A stretch of 64,000 bases of DNA from Megachile rotundata (GCF_050947335.1 NC_134991.1:7068001-7132000); one strand, 5' to 3'. Positions 25,001 to 38,283 are shown, numbered from the stretch's first letter. The notes: generated by a model from the letters alone, not told the origin. Translations and numbers: made by a program.

Positions 25001-25329
25001 CCGTCCACCGGTGTGTGTAGTCTCTTTGTGCTTTACCAAGTTCTTGTTGCGGTAGCCAACAGACATGACTCAGACTTTATTAGAGATTCCGTTGAACACT
25101 GGGCAAAAAGGTAGCGCGAGATGCTGCGTTCCCTCTTTTTGCGCTACTCTATGCTCCAACCAAGTTACAAGCTGTGGCGAAACGGGAAAAAGTTGGGATG
25201 ATCGGCATTGGAAGGTCGTGAGTTCGACAGGTGTATCGGGATGCAACAAGTAGTATAAATAACGTCATTTTGCAGAGGATTGTGTCGGGGGGTTGATTTT
25301 ACTTCAGAATTTATTGTTAGTTCATGGTC
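22016..25329. other. Intronic DNA with islands; candidate exon inside
   Basis: GC-richer DNA occurs at 22050-22300, 22860-23330, 24090-24400 and 24950-25250. A hairpin-like pair, CGCAATCAT...ATGATTGCG, lies at about 22770-22835. The only exon-like segment, 24776-24920, is listed separately. No other feature is supportable. Confidence 0.3.
24776..24920 (+). CDS. Weak candidate alternative first coding exon
   Basis: One frame is open from the ATG at 24776 to 25114. Inside it a donor, GGAGTAG|GTAAAG, at 24920/24921 leaves one base of a codon. That is the phase needed by the 42212 exon and the same as the 10462 donor. The 48 encoded residues begin MNTAVTYCTFPFVYDRF. A possible acceptor (GTGTTGCAG) is at about 24746. 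It competes with the 10435 start and could be chance. Confidence 0.15.
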
Positions 25330-25890
25330 ACCTCGCATTATAGTTGCAAGAATAAGTTAGCTACGCGTTAGGTTACTAAATATTAGATTGCTATGCGTTA
25401 GATCACCGTACGTTATATATCTAATTTGTTAGAATATCGCTATGCGTATGAGGATCCGTTAGATTAGTACACGTTGGTTCACTACGTGTTAGATAACTAC
25501 GCGTTGAATTACCGCGCGCTAGATTACCACACGCTACATTACCGCACGCTAGATTATCACACGCTACATTACCGCGCGCTAGATTATTACACGTTACATT
25601 TTCGCGCGCTAGATTATCACACGTTACATTACCGAGCGCTAGATCATCACACGTTACATTACTACGCGTTCCATGTCCACCCGTTGGGTTATCCACTAAA
25701 TCCCGATGCATCACGCGTTTGATCACCACGCATTCAATGACCACACGTTAAATCACTACACATTAAATCTCCATGCGTTAGAATACTACACGTTCGATTA
25801 CTACGCGTTAGATTACCACACGTTACATCACTATAAGGTTTATGGCCACCAGGTTATTACACATTAGATTCCTGCATATTTGATCACTGC
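25330..25890. repeat. CpG-rich 15/30-bp minisatellite, copy 1 (forward)
   Basis: The core at 25490-25680 alternates two 15-mers, GATTATCACACGCTA and CATTACCGCGCGCTA, for a 30-bp higher-order unit. The flanks, 25330-25490 and 25680-25890, carry looser copies. Because 15 is a multiple of three, frames on both strands stay open (25421-25744 minus and 25474-25722 plus). These are repeat artefacts. The unit is related to those at 39.6 and 57.7 kb. Confidence 0.92.
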
Positions 25891-26699
25891 TGTACTCACA
25901 AATGAAATTATCACGATACATTACTGTACGTTAGATTGTCATGCGTGTAATCCATATGTGATTACTGTGAATTGTGTGATCACACATTAAACTTGATGTG
26001 ATCACATGTTGATGACCACGTCACTAAGAGTTAGCAATGCAATCACATATTATACATTGTCTTTCAACACCGTCTCACAACATCTTATCTCAGTTCAATC
26101 CAAAAATTTCAACTTATACCAGTATACGTAAATGTCCCAGTGGCCTACTATCGACGAACCATTCTCTAATAGCACCGAAAAAAAAATTGGTAAAGTAACG
26201 TGACCGTTCGATCACGGAGTCTAAAGTACAAAATACACGAGCATGCAAGTTTCTTTCGCCGTAGCGGCAGTTTACCGTGCGAATGAAGATTAAACGGTGG
26301 ACGGTGGGAAAAAGCGGTAAACCCGCGGCGGACTCGACCAGCCTCAACGTTAAAACGCCAGACGTCGAGCGAGTAACAAAAAGCTCGCGAGGCGGACGGT
26401 TGCCAGGTAAAATTCAATCTGCCCGCGCGATAACTTGGTACATACATACAAGCAAACCCGTCACCGCGTTAATCGGCCCCACGGTGCACTACCTGATCCG
26501 TGGCTCCTTGCCCCGGGGCTGTTCGGTGGCTACGAACCGTGGCCGAGCACCGCTCGCGATTTACTTCCGTCCGTGGCCCGTAATCATCTCGTCAACTCGA
26601 GTAGCATGATGATAATGACGAGCGGTAATTACAAAGCGCTCGTGTTGCGCTTGTATCGGGCTGGCGCGAATTAAAACGCTGGCTAATCGATCGGGAATG
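25891..26699. other. GC island at 26110-26690
   Basis: The island is open in several frames on both strands (26114-26347 and 26166-26447 minus; 26277-26609 and 26435-26674 plus). None shows a recognisable domain. No initiator/DPE pair was confirmed. Confidence 0.3.
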
Positions 26700-27200
26700 A
26701 ACGTTGCTGAATGATTTTCGGGAATATATTTGGCGGGTAGTGTAAGACGGAAAATTGAGGACTTTTGTGGAACGGATTGTGGGATGATGGGGTGTGAAAA
26801 TTTGAGATCTGGAGGTTTACGAATTTATGAAGGTTTGCGAGTTTGGGTGATTTGAGGATATGGGGATGTAGAGTTTTGGGGTTGTAGGATTGTGGAGATG
26901 TGGAAATTAGGAGATGTAGAAATCTGGGGGTATAGGAATTTGGAAATGTAGGAGTTTGGGGGTGCAAGAATTTTGGTATGTAGGAATTTGAGGATGTGGG
27001 AATTTGGAGATGTCAGAATTTGGGAATGTATGAATTTGGAATGTGAAAATTTGGGAATGTAGGAATTTGGGGATGTGAGAATTTTGAAATGTAGGAATTT
27101 GGGGATGTGAAAATTTGGAACTGTGAGAATTTGGAGGTTGTGACAATTTGAGGATATGGGGATTTTGAAATATGAGAATTTAAGGATGTGAAATATTGCT
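26700..27200. repeat. G-rich minisatellite, 16/32-bp unit
   Basis: The units are close to GAATTTGGGGATGTGA, and neighbouring units alternate in a 32-bp pattern at about 27050-27110. The array is the reverse orientation of the C-rich arrays. Minus-strand frames at 26683-26967 and 26907-27146 are repeat-encoded. Confidence 0.88.
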
Positions 27201-29139
27201 AATTTAGCAATCTAACAACTTGCAAATTTGAAAATTTAAAACTCTAAAATTTCTGAAACCAATTACCATAAATTTGAACAAAAATAGAACACATTAAAAT
27301 GAAATCTGAACCTTAAAAACTCTATGATAATTTCTTGGCTCAAACATCTGCAGATATTCACTCAGCCTTTTGATAAATAGATTCCTACTTTAAATTGAAA
27401 GTAAGGTTTCCATGTGCCTATTTCTTCCATAAATAATGTGCGTGTCAATCTCTCGCAAATGTACATCATTATTCCAGTATAATGGTTCCTGCGAATGATT
27501 CTCTCGCTGAAAGAGTTCAAAGAATCCTAACACATTCAGATATATCAGTATTCAAGCAATTAAGGTAAACCAGTACTACATCAACGTTAGAAAGACCTCT
27601 TTGACGATTTCTAACGGCACCTTAACACGATTATAAAATGATTAAAAAATGGTCGTTCAATAGGCTTGAACTATTATCTCTCTACCTTGAAGAATAATAT
27701 CGTATAATTCTATCGATAGTTCCTGCTAGACATTTGCTAAAACATTTTCTTATGGTTTATACGTTTATTAAATATATAATATGTTAAACAGATTGATTGT
27801 TTATGAGAAAAGATGTGACTGTTTGAAAATACTCAACATATATTTGCGTTACATCAGATCAAGTTTTTATTCAGCTTCGTATAATATATTCCACTGACGC
27901 ATGAAATCATAGAATTATTATGTTTTTTCCTTCTCTGACCTTGTGCAGGAAATTTGAATACCAAAGTCGTCAAAAGGTGAACCTCTTCAGGAACGATTCT
28001 TCTGAGATTAAAAAACAATTCAATCCTATACATAATTACATTCTCCTTATTCTAAATCCTTATTAATTAAAAACAAAGTTCCTATTCTTATTCAAAACTA
28101 TTTATATCCACGTCTAAAATTATAGTATCATATATCGTCAGAAAATTATAATATCGACATATGCGTCCATTGGTAGATGAATCAGATATCGAATGTCCAC
28201 ATACACGTGTCTGACACCTTAAAGAAGTTAAACATAGTATTACAAGCCTGAAACTCGTTCCATCGAGACAGGTTGCAACAAAATTTCTTCGATGTATCTT
28301 TTCGAAATACAAATCAGTTTCGCATGAAAAGTGTCGCGAGTAGGTCGGAAGTCGCAGTTGATCAATACCCGAGGATTTTCTTTTCTCCGCGGGACGTCTG
28401 GGCGCACCGTAGCTCCCAGTCCTTATCTTCGGCATAAATTATTCAAATTACCGAACGACCGATAACCGCGACAGTGTTGGAAAAGATAGGTGGCGGCATG
28501 ACTGGTGGAAATAAAAAGAGAAGCAACCGGAGAAACGGCGTAATCGGTGCGTGGTTCTACGGTATCTCTCACGTGCGAAGGATATCACGAGCAGAGAATA
28601 AGAGGCAATAGTTCCTTACGAGTGGATCCTCGGTTTCGAAACTGGTTTCGAATCGCGGCGACTAATTGGAATTAAATGCACCGCGCCCCCTCTCTATTGC
28701 CGGTTGCTGACGCTCCAATGATAAATGCTGAGATAGCGACAATAATTAGAGGTACATGGTATATCCATTCCTACGCGACGTTGTTCCCCATCGGGACACC
28801 TTGCCGTCACAATCATCTTCCCTTGCCTAGTTAATCACCGCCGCCTAAGTTGTTCTGCCTAGTTCAAACGCTGATAAACTTCGTTATTATGTGACGTTTG
28901 TGCATTTGTTTCCGATGCTTGTTGATGCTACGGCTACGCTGATGTGCCGTTATGTGACGTTAGGTACCACTGTTACTTTGGCTGATACTGATGATGTGAT
29001 ATTTGTTATCTTAGCAGTTTCGCCATTACAGCGAAATGGCCTTATACGGTACACGGATTGTAACTGGGTTCTTCATTGGTAGCTCCCAGGGTCATTTTAC
29101 GTTATGGAAATTTATGGACTGCATAGGATCTCAAGATCT
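27201..29139. other. AT-rich intron then GC islands
   Basis: 27201-28090 is AT-rich and empty. A minus-strand frame at 28088-28435 (115 codons, start MPKIRTGSYGAP) is the only long frame there. It spans a base-composition change and has no recognised domain, so I do not call it a gene. 28440-29090 is a GC-richer island without a supportable exon. Confidence 0.3.
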
Positions 29140-29440
29140 TTAAAGAGAGTTAGAAATTTGAGAATTTCAAATTGGAAAATTTGAAGATGCAGACGTGGGT
29201 GTTTGGAGATGTTGATATTTGAAGATGTAGATATTTAGGAATGCAAGAATTTGAAAATGTAAAAATTTGAGAAAGTAAGAATTTGATATAAAATTTGGAT
29301 ATATAAGGATTTCAAAACGTAGAAATTTGGAGTTGCTTAAACTTAAAAAAATTTAGAGTCATAGGCATTTGAAACAGTCGAAAAGTGAAAATCTAAAGAT
29401 TTGCAAATATAAATACTTGAAGATGCAGAAATTTAGGAAT
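29140..29440. repeat. Degenerate G-rich minisatellite
   Basis: Loose copies of AAATTTGAAGATGTAG-like units have largely lost their ordered period. This appears to be an old member of the G-rich family. Confidence 0.6.
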
Positions 29441-30179
29441 GAATGAAACCTTCAGTTACCCTCAGTTACCCAAATCATCCTATCACATATTACACTATCT
29501 CTAGCTAAACAAATCACCCGATACTAAACTTAACAATCAAAGATCCGTCAACCACCATAACCCTAGCTATAATTAAAATTGGACAACTTAAACTATTATG
29601 ACATCCTCAAATTTCCAAAAGATCTCTATAACGAAAGTATCATATAACACCTTACCAGTCATTCTACCTCTCACCGATAATGAAAATGTCAAATATAATT
29701 TTCTCCAGACATAGGTGTATTTTGCAACGGGCGAAGACTAGGGTTATCGATAAAGTTCAAAGTTTGACGGGTTTCGCTGGTCCGGCCAGTCTGACCGTCC
29801 CGGAGGCTCGCACCGATGGAAGCAATCCTTGTACCTGTCTCGTTGTACCTTTCATTACTCAACTAAATGTACACAAACGTTTAACGAGTGTTAAACCCGT
29901 AAAGGTGTTGCTGACACTGCGTGAGCCCGACGCCTCCGCTTCTTCCAGTCTGTGGTATATTCCGTTACTTTCTCAGAGTGGGGTACGTAGCTCGCATCCA
30001 GCCAGACAGGAACAGTTTCGTGTTATTTAAGAAAAATTGCCTGCTTGACAAGGGAATTAGCGGCCTCTTTTATTCCTTTAAACGTCGTCTTTATTATATG
30101 CGTACATGTTCGTACTGTGCAATTTCGATTATCGGACCACACGTTATTAAATTATGGATGAGGGATATTTAGTGGTTGC
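29441..30179. other. Non-repeat DNA with one long plus-strand frame
   Basis: A 116-codon frame at 29680-30030 (ATG at 29680) is the only long one in 29680-29920 and has a protein-like mix of residues. There is no recognised domain, splice evidence or polyadenylation signal. It is probably chance in a GC island. Confidence 0.15.
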
Positions 30180-30800
30180 TTAGGGTTAGGATTTGAGGAT
30201 ATAGGAGCTTGAAGATGTAGACAACAGTCGTGGATGAAGGAATTTGAGAACGTAGAGATTTGGAAATATGGGGATTTGAAGATGCAGACATTTGAATATG
30301 TAGAGACTTGGAGATGTGAGAATGTGGAACTTGTATAATTTGGGGATGTGGAAACGACGAAAACTAGAAATCTGAGAATGCAGAGATTTGGACATGTAGA
30401 GATTTGAGGATGCAGACATTTGGAAATGTGGAGATTTGGAGATGTGAGGATTTGGAACTTGTAGAATTTGGAGGAGTGAGAATTTAGAACTTCTAGAATT
30501 TGAAGGTATGAGGATTTGTAACTTGTGAAATTTGGAGGAGTGAGAATTTAGAACTTCTAGAATTTGAAGGTATGAGGATTTGTAACTTGTGAAATTTGGA
30601 GGAGTGAGAATTTAGAACTTTTAGAACATGGGGATGTAAAAACAATCAATCTAAGAATGCAGAAATTTGGACATATGGAGATTTGAAGATGTAGCCATTT
30701 GGGAACATAGGTAATTCGGGCTATAGGTAATTGGAAACGTAGATATTTGAGAATATAGGTGTCTGAAAACATAGGTATTTGAAAATCTTCTCCATACAGA
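30180..30800. repeat. G-rich minisatellite with an exact 64-bp higher-order unit
   Basis: GAGGAGTGAGAATTTAGAAC recurs at 30471, 30535 and 30599, an exact 64-bp spacing (four 16-mers). The surrounding units resemble GATTTGGAGATGTGAG. The edges are degenerate. Confidence 0.88.
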
Positions 30801-33800
30801 AAATATAGGTGTTATTTAACAATATAGAAGTTTGTGTCCACAGGAATTTAGTCTAAGGAGAATGTAACTAAAAATCCATTTACAATGCAACAGAACACTT
30901 CATACTTATTCACTTTTTAAAGATACAAAAGTCTAACAATTCAATGTTATCATTACACGATGACTCGGTACGCGGAATGTATCGCATTGTCTTGCGGAGA
31001 ATCGTTCAAGACGGTAGTTTCAGTAGTTCGCAAATAGCTGCGAGTTTGCGTGACAACAATACGCGGTACGTTCGAAAGCGAGTGTTAAGTGGTTTCCGGT
31101 CATTTACGTAGATTACGATGAACGTGCGTTACGCAAGTCGATGCATTCCAAGATATTATTATCCTCCTGTTCTACGTCGTATACGAACGTGTTGACTCGA
31201 ACACGTAATGTCGGCTGATGTGATCTGGAAATTCATTCGAAACCCACATCCAGGAAGCGTGACCGGACACTTAATAAAACCTGGTGACACATCGGATAGG
31301 GTCATATCGGTATGTGGAAAAAGAAGTCTAAAAAATTCTTTACGTCACCCGCATCGGTGCATTTCTTTCGATTAGAATCTTTGTTCTCAGCGAGGACAAA
31401 TGATAAGGGCTTAGGAAGGTAATAAATTTCTTAAATTTTTTTTTTAATCGTTAAATGATATAAATTCATTTAGTTCATTCAGACTAATTTTCTAAATTTT
31501 AAATTTGCTTGGATCTTGTATCGATCGCTAATGTATATTAGGTGCATGCCTCATGTACTTCAGGTCTTAAGAATGAAATTACTTAATCAAAAATGATTAC
31601 ATGATTACAGTGTTCTCTGTAAATTAATTACAGTTTCATAGTTAGTTTACGAAAATAATATTCTTTAAATCTGATAAAATATAACATTGTATGACGTATC
31701 TATCTACTTTCAGTGTACAGAAATAAATATTTTCAAAATCTGATAAAGCTGAACTTAAAACGTGTGTTACACTCCAGTAGACCACCCAGGTCACTTAAGT
31801 TCCACACCGATACAAGGTTAATCAATCAACCGGCATATCAAACGCACGACACCAGAATATCTTGCAAAACTCGAAAGAACAATACCACGCGATTCATAGT
31901 CGCGCCATGGCGCCAGCGACCGTTTACCTAATTGTCTATCGTACTATTTTTCCGCAAGAAAAGTCCAGTGATTGTATCGGTCACGAGTATAAATATGGAA
32001 AAGGCGTTTTGTACCCCCGTCTCAGTGGACTCTCCTTCCAATAATTTGTTTTGCAAACGAGCCTTAAGGTGTGCGATAAGCATGACTGGTCGATGAAGCT
32101 TGTCATGCGGATTCCTGTCTCTCCTCTCCGTATCTCGCTTTCCTTGCTCACTCTTTCTCTCTCTTACTTCCGTTTTCTCCTGTTCCCGTGCACGCCTTAT
32201 GTGTACCAACCTGTCGAATCGGTTGCAACTCGACTTGTCCCTTCGGATGGAAGAAACGACGAGGACAGTCTACCCACTACAGATACGATCGATCCCTCTT
32301 GCGTGGGTGATTGATCGACGATTCAGCTAACTCGCCCTCACCAAACTTTGCATAGTACGTGCCTTACCGGTTCTTTACCTGGTGCTTAATGCTTGCCTGC
32401 TCGCTCGCGTGCACCTTGATACTTTGCGGTAAGACGCTTTGGTTTAACGATAAGAACGCGTTATGAAGTTTCACGATCAAGTTCGTTGAGGTTAGAAGCG
32501 AGTTTCACCGAACAAACTTGCACTGTGCGGTTTTCTTAGTACTTCAGACGTTAGACTTACCTTTGGGGACAGGTTACCATATGAACAAAATTTTATACAT
32601 GGAGCTAACTTAAGAGATTCTTTATTTCTCTACAAAAAGACTTTATGTAAGAACTTAATAGTACCGAGAAGACTTAAGATTATAATCACAAAACAGAAGC
32701 AAGATGTACGAAACGAAAACGGTAAAGTACATCAAATAGGATGATACGTTAGATTCTAATAATTAGACGAAATGAGTGCTTGACGAGACCGGTGGTCAAC
32801 TGTACCGAAGGGCGATATAACAAGCGTATGAGACCAATTATCTCTAAAATCACTGTCAGAGGTTGAAATCCTGTAAACTCATGCCTAAGAGGCTCACCTG
32901 GAGGTAAACCTCAGAATGAAGTAACCTCGAAGTAAGGGCGTTTCCGCGAATGATCCAAAGTTCTCACGCGATTCGATTGCGTAAAATATCAATGTCCTCG
33001 CTCGCAAGGTCCAACGATAGCGATCGGCATTGATGCACGCACGCGAGACACGCATCTCTGTCGCAGGTTGCGAACAGGCTGGCGTGCCGAACGACCGCAA
33101 TTAACCTTACGTAACTTGTCGGTGGCTCTTTCCTGGTGGCCTCAACGGCCGTTCGCCACGAAGATAAACTGCACACAATGCGTCGCACGGAAGGCAGGGT
33201 CCACGTCGACGCTCGGAACCGGCCTGAAAACCAGAAGAACGGTGTCCTCACTTCGTCGTTCTCGCTCGTCCGGCCGATAATTGTTTTTAGCGCTTGCACG
33301 CCACCAGGAAGGCGGACACACTGGGCACACGCTAATCGAAATCGTAAATCCGCTCGATAAGAAACGGCGAGTTGCAGTTCCACGTAAGCGATGTGTATTC
33401 TCCTGTGTTCCTCGATTCTTCTCTCTATGTTGCATTATGATCCTGTTTCCACGCGGTGGGCCGATATTTTTCTGATACTGTCATTAACGCATAGGTTCCC
33501 TGAAGATAAAGGGAGGCGTTCATATTTCGTACTGGGATACCGATAAATTTGATTACGAGCGGTGGGAATAGTTCTTGGACTTTGTAGTCGATTATGGAAC
33601 ACTTTACAGCTTTTGAATAATTTTGGTACTCTATGTTATTAGAATTTAATTACCTCGTTGGAAGTACTCGTATTGAGTAATAAATTCCAGTGTTTGAAAC
33701 ATTTATGTATAATATTTGACATAAATTTATGTATTTATGTATTTCATGTGTCATTCATATGCAGATGACATGGCACATGGCACCAGAATCTTAAAGGAGG

Positions 33801-35089
33801 TAGTAATTAGTGTTTAATAATATTTCATGACTTGATTATGTCTTATTACCGATATACACGTTATTAAGCCCTAATTTATGTTTAAGCATGTCACATAGAG
33901 TGTGACATGGGATTAGATAATTTAGACCTTCAATTAGGTTTTGATCTCTGTCTATGTTTTCTCCTACATTAGAACTTGCACAATTTGTACAAAATATGTT
34001 ATTGTCCTACTCCACTCTGATTGTTACACAATTACACAAATCTAACAATATATGGTTCCACAATTTTCGCCTGGCACCAGTACTTGTACGAACAGGTGTA
34101 ACAATCTGATATAATGAATGGTTATTCACGCGAGAGTTGTAATAATTAAATATGATGCATAGCTCCGCTTTTGCGAGCGGATGTGATAGTTATACGAGAC
34201 GCAGGCGGTAAGTTAACCTCTTCGGGGGATAGGACGAGAGGAAAAGTGGTCGGTTGTTATTGTCAAAATTCTGGCAACGTATCAAGTAAATTGCGCGAGA
34301 AGTTGCAGATGAAAGGAACACGCACGATGAACAATTCTGTCTTATTTTACAATGGGTGAACAGTTGTTCGAGTAGCAATTAAAGAGCTAAAAACAGATCT
34401 GTTTGCTGTTAGGACATCATCGCCTCTGTGGTGTTTGTACACGTCACAATCTCTGCTCTTGCGTTGGATATTTATTAAACCGAACAAATTGCAACGAAGA
34501 AATTGCAAGTTAAATAGTATTAGAAATGATAGAGTTATCCAGACTTCTAAGCAACTGAATCCTAAAGTACCAGTGAAATATGTGCATAAGTTCATAAAGA
34601 ATACAACAGCAATTTGTATTTATTTTCTATTTGAATGCTATAATTTATTAATTTGTGTATGGAACAGTATACTGATTTATTAAACATACGTGTCACATCA
34701 TCGATGATAGTTTCATATTTCTGTGCTAATGCAATCAAAAATTCACTTTACAAGATCTGATCAGTCAAACATCATCTGAGATCGACTGTTCAAACAGTTT
34801 TTAGAATATAACTAAGCGAACGAGTAGTTTTAGCATGTTCGAAAGAGCCAGGCAAAAAGTCTGTGCGACATCTTCAGTTCCAAAGATTTGCATTTTGGAA
34901 CCTATTATTAGACTCTTCTAAAATTAACGCAAACTTAATGTACGATATTTCCGCGACTCTGTGACATTTCTCAAAGATAAAGTCATCTTGTGCTAACATT
35001 CCGAAGAGACTAGTGGGTTTGAGTGTTGCTGTGCCAATAAATTACGTCGAAGCGCGCGAAACGTAACTTTGGAAGATGAGAAGTAAAGT
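30801..35089. other. Long intronic stretch with CpG-rich islands at 31-33.5 kb
   Basis: 30950-31340 and 31800-32560 are CpG-rich. 32900-33480 is strongly GC-rich and open in nearly every frame on both strands, so its open frames (for example 32964-33383 minus) carry no evidence of coding. 33500-35089 is AT-rich apart from about 34150-34300. No exon, RNA gene or array could be supported. Confidence 0.3.
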
Positions 35090-35480
35090 TGGTTTATCTA
35101 TGTATTCTTGAGAGATAGGAGTATATGGGTTTAAGAATATAGGAGTCAAGGTTCAGTTCGGGATTTAATACGTGAACCTAGATATCTATAGATCTGGGGA
35201 TTTGGGAGTAGGTTCGAAGTCTAATTAGGTCTGATCAAACTCTATTAAGGTCTATCAAGGTTTATCTACAGATCAAGGTATTTAGGGGTCTATGGATCAG
35301 ATATACAAATCTTAGGATATTGAAATTTAATAATATAAGGGTCTCTGGATATACGAATTTGGGGATGTATGGATCTGAAGGTGTACACCAGAGTTTTGAA
35401 GATACCTAGACCTAAAAATGTAGAGCTTTAAAAACATAGAGATTCAACAGTATAAGAATTTAAGAATATTTTCAGGTAAC
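35090..35480. repeat. Degenerate G-rich repeat
   Basis: Loose AGGTATATGGG / GGATCTGGGGATTTGGG-like copies and a short GGTCTATCAAGG-type repeat at 35220-35280. No clean period was found. Confidence 0.5.
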
Positions 35481-36199
35481 AATCACTACCGAGAATGTCA
35501 CCTGCAACGAAAGACTATACTTCAGAAGAATCCCAAGTAAAATACTGCCAACAATGTTGGCGTAGGAAGTGTGAATTTGTGGCCGTCGATAGTTCAGCAA
35601 TGAATATCTATTTAACCATGCTCCCATCCCAAACGGAACTGTTTTAACATACCTCCAGACTTTCTCGCATTTTCACAACAAACTACAAATCCTGAAATTT
35701 TCGAGAGACAGACAATAATTAACGCTAATCTCTAAATCATCGTGCCACTTAACCAAGAGCCTCGTACACCTATAGCGCTCGTAGAACGCAAGAAATTTCT
35801 CAATCGAGGACACCAGGCCGAAAGCAGGAAACGCAATTACGCGGCGAGGACAGGGATACCGTTAATTGCTAAAATCCGTGGTGCGGTTGCTCGTTTTAAT
35901 TCGGTGTGTCTCGTCTGCCGACGAAAACACACGTCGCACGGTGAAATTCCAGTGGACGTGTGTTCTTGCCTGGTTGGCTGGCTGTCACCGGGACGGCGTG
36001 GGACGTGAGAATTTGTGGCTCGCGATAGGGAGACGAGGGGCGTCAGAATGCCTCGCGGAATAACTACGATACCACCGATGTCTCGTGCTATCGATACCTC
36101 GGCTCTATCGAATGCCAGTCGCGTGCATAGCGCAAAAGATCGACGCTAACGAATTAATACCACCTCGAAAGTTAAACAGATTACTGATGGGCACTTACA
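35481..36199. other. GC island at 35730-36150
   Basis: Two overlapping plus-strand frames (35742-36008 and 35866-36063) in different phases, neither recognisable. No convincing splice pair. Confidence 0.3.
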
Positions 36200-36870
36200 A
36201 TGTTCATCAGTGTGGAGATATGAGTATAAGAATTCAGGATGTAGTATAGGTTTATAGTGTAGGGATGTGGATGTAGAAATATAGGTTTATAGTATAGAGA
36301 TGTGAATGTAGAAGTATAGGTTTGTAGTATAAGACGTGAATGTAGAAGTATAGGTATTTAGGAATATACTGATCTAGAGATAAAGGGATGTGGGTATATA
36401 GATTTGGGGTATGGAGATCTACGACTGTCAGAATATGGATATAATGGGATTTGCGATATAGAGATTTGAGGGTATAGGGATCAGGGGATGTAGAAATCTG
36501 AAAACGTAATCTATAATAGAACATAGGGTGTATAGGGATTTGGGAATATAGAGATCTGGGAGTATGGGATCTGAGGATGTAGAAATTGGAAGACGTAGAA
36601 ATTTGAAAAAGTGGAAATCTGAAGAGGTAGGAATATGAGAACGTAGATATGTGGAGACGTAGCTATTTGGAGACATACGGATCCAGCAATATTAGCATTT
36701 AGAAATACAGAGATCTTGGACTATAGGTATCTAAGGATGTAGAGATCTGGAACTATAGGGATCTGAGGACGTAGAGATCTGAGACTATAGGGATCTAAGG
36801 ATGTAGAGATCTGGACCTAAAGTAATCTATCGATGTAGAGATTTGAAGACAATCTGACGCCACCCTGTTC
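36200..36870. repeat. G-rich minisatellite with exact 32-bp units at its 3' end
   Basis: The landmark TATAGG(G/T)ATCT recurs at 36722, 36754 and 36786, exactly 32 bp apart. Each 32-mer is a pair of 16-mers, one with TATAGGG and one with GATGTAGAGATCTG. The part before 36700 is degenerate. Minus-strand frames at 36252-36524 and 36428-36676 are repeat-encoded. Confidence 0.85.
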
Positions 36871-37604
36871 CCGAAACATAGAAATCTATCTACTTAGCTA
36901 TCGAAATGAATACGGATCTAGCTTTATAAAGACCTATAATCATATGGATCTAGGAGTAAAGAGAATATACCCTCATACATCAATATCTCAAAAATCGAAT
37001 AAAATATCGTTAAACGATTACCGCTACATGACATAGAGATATATTGCACCCACGTGTTTACAGACACCATAAGAGTGTCATAGCGAGTTAAATTGTTCCG
37101 CAACCTCCTGTCTGAACGGATAATATAATACAACGTTTATCGTCTTAAAAGAAATTATGCATTTAGCGGTCAATTGACTCTCGTGATCTCTTCGTTGTCG
37201 CCACATTTCACACCTCGATGGTTGTTGCAGAAGTGTAGATTGATCGCGTTAATTGCAAACGTCTCATAGCGAGCGCCACACCGGCGCCTTGAATCACGAC
37301 ACAAAGCTTGCAAAGCCGAGGCAATTTTTTGTTTCTTGTCTCACTTGGAGCGACAAATATACGGTCGTCGCGTTCAAACCAAGACGCTAATCGTATTCTC
37401 GCTAATAAATCAACGTCGATCGAGAAACTGGTCTATGAAAGCGAACTGGCTGACCCGCTAGCTTCGAATCGACTGTTTCGATTATTCTGGTAAAAATTAA
37501 TTAAATATCGATGTTGCATGCAGGGACGGCAAGAAATGCGTGCAACTTGCGAAGCATTATTCTTATGTGGGTATGTGGAAGGTGTTTCACTATATTTTAT
37601 CATG
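36871..37604. other. Intronic DNA, no feature recognised
   Basis: Moderately AT-rich with a GC-richer patch at 37180-37460. The plus-strand frame 37308-37493 shows no domain. Confidence 0.3.
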
Positions 37605-37870
37605 GAGTTTTCAATCTGTCTATTTTTCAGTTCTTCAATTTCTCAATTTTTCAGTTTTTCAATTTTTCAATTTTCCAATTTTCCAATTTTTCAGTTTTTC
37701 ACTTTTTCAGTTTTTCAATTTTTCAGTTTTTCAATTTTTCAGTTTTTCAATTTTTCAATTTTTCAATTTTTCAATTTTTCAATTTTTCAATTTTTCAATT
37801 TTTCAATTTTTCAATTTTTCAATTCTTCCACTTTTAAATTTTTCAATTCTTCAATTTTCCAAATTTTCAA
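37605..37870. repeat. 8-bp repeat (CAATTTTT)n
   Basis: The core at 37720-37820 is a pure 8-bp repeat of CAATTTTT. The 5' part mixes in CAGTTTTT, CAATTTTC and CACTTTTT variants. Three plus-strand frames (37511-37893) stay open, reading as Phe/Ser/Gln/Asn-rich, because 24 bp equals eight codons. They are not genes. Confidence 0.95.
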
Positions 37871-38031
37871 GCTCTAAATCTGCTTACCTCTAAGTTTCTT
37901 TGTTTCCAAACACTCACATTCCCTAATTCCCGAATTGTAAAATTCATAAATTCCCAAATTCGTAATTTCCGAACTCCATATCGAAGGAAATATGCCGCCA
38001 ATCCTGGTTGTAATGTTGCCGTCACAGATGG

Positions 38032-38283
38032 TTAACGAGCCCGCGGACAGACAGGTAGATATACCGGCATGCTGGACGCACGGCTAATCACGATTTTACG
38101 GAATCGATTCGAACGTGGACGGTGTCCTGAACGACGCGTAGACGCGCGTTCACGTGTCGGCTTGTAATTAGCCGGAACGTAGTTTCCATCATTCAACGTC
38201 TCAATTTTACACGAACCGCGTAACGAAAGAGAGACACCGTCGGGTTTCACCTCTGTTTCGCTCGCGTCACGTCCAAACGTTTT
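38032..38283 (-). CDS. Weak candidate second exon of a minus-strand gene
   Basis: On the minus strand an acceptor-like TATAAACAG ends at 38284. The frame that follows in phase 0 runs 84 codons to TAA at 38032. It reads KTFGRDASETEVKPDGVSLS at its start and becomes arginine-rich. The phase fits the donor at 39221/39220 upstream, which would give a 937-bp intron. The pyrimidine tract is poor, no AATAAA follows closely, and GC islands often stay open by chance. Confidence 0.13.
   Translation of the reverse strand, partial: KTFGRDASETEVKPDGVSLSLRGSCKIETLNDGNYVPANYKPTRERASTRRSGHRPRSNRFRKIVISRASSMPVYLPVCPRAR

Noticed and set aside
25330..25890. CRISPR-like repeat array
   Set aside because: Repeats of 15 bp follow one another directly with no unique spacers of constant length. 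The context is eukaryotic intronic DNA, and no cas genes are present.
32894..33475. Genes in the 33-kb island
   Set aside because: Nearly every frame on both strands is open, the products are arginine/cysteine-rich and mutually exclusive, and none has splice support.
37511..37893. Phe/Gln/Asn-rich proteins in three plus-strand frames
   Set aside because: They are translations of an 8-bp CAATTTTT repeat. All three frames look the same.
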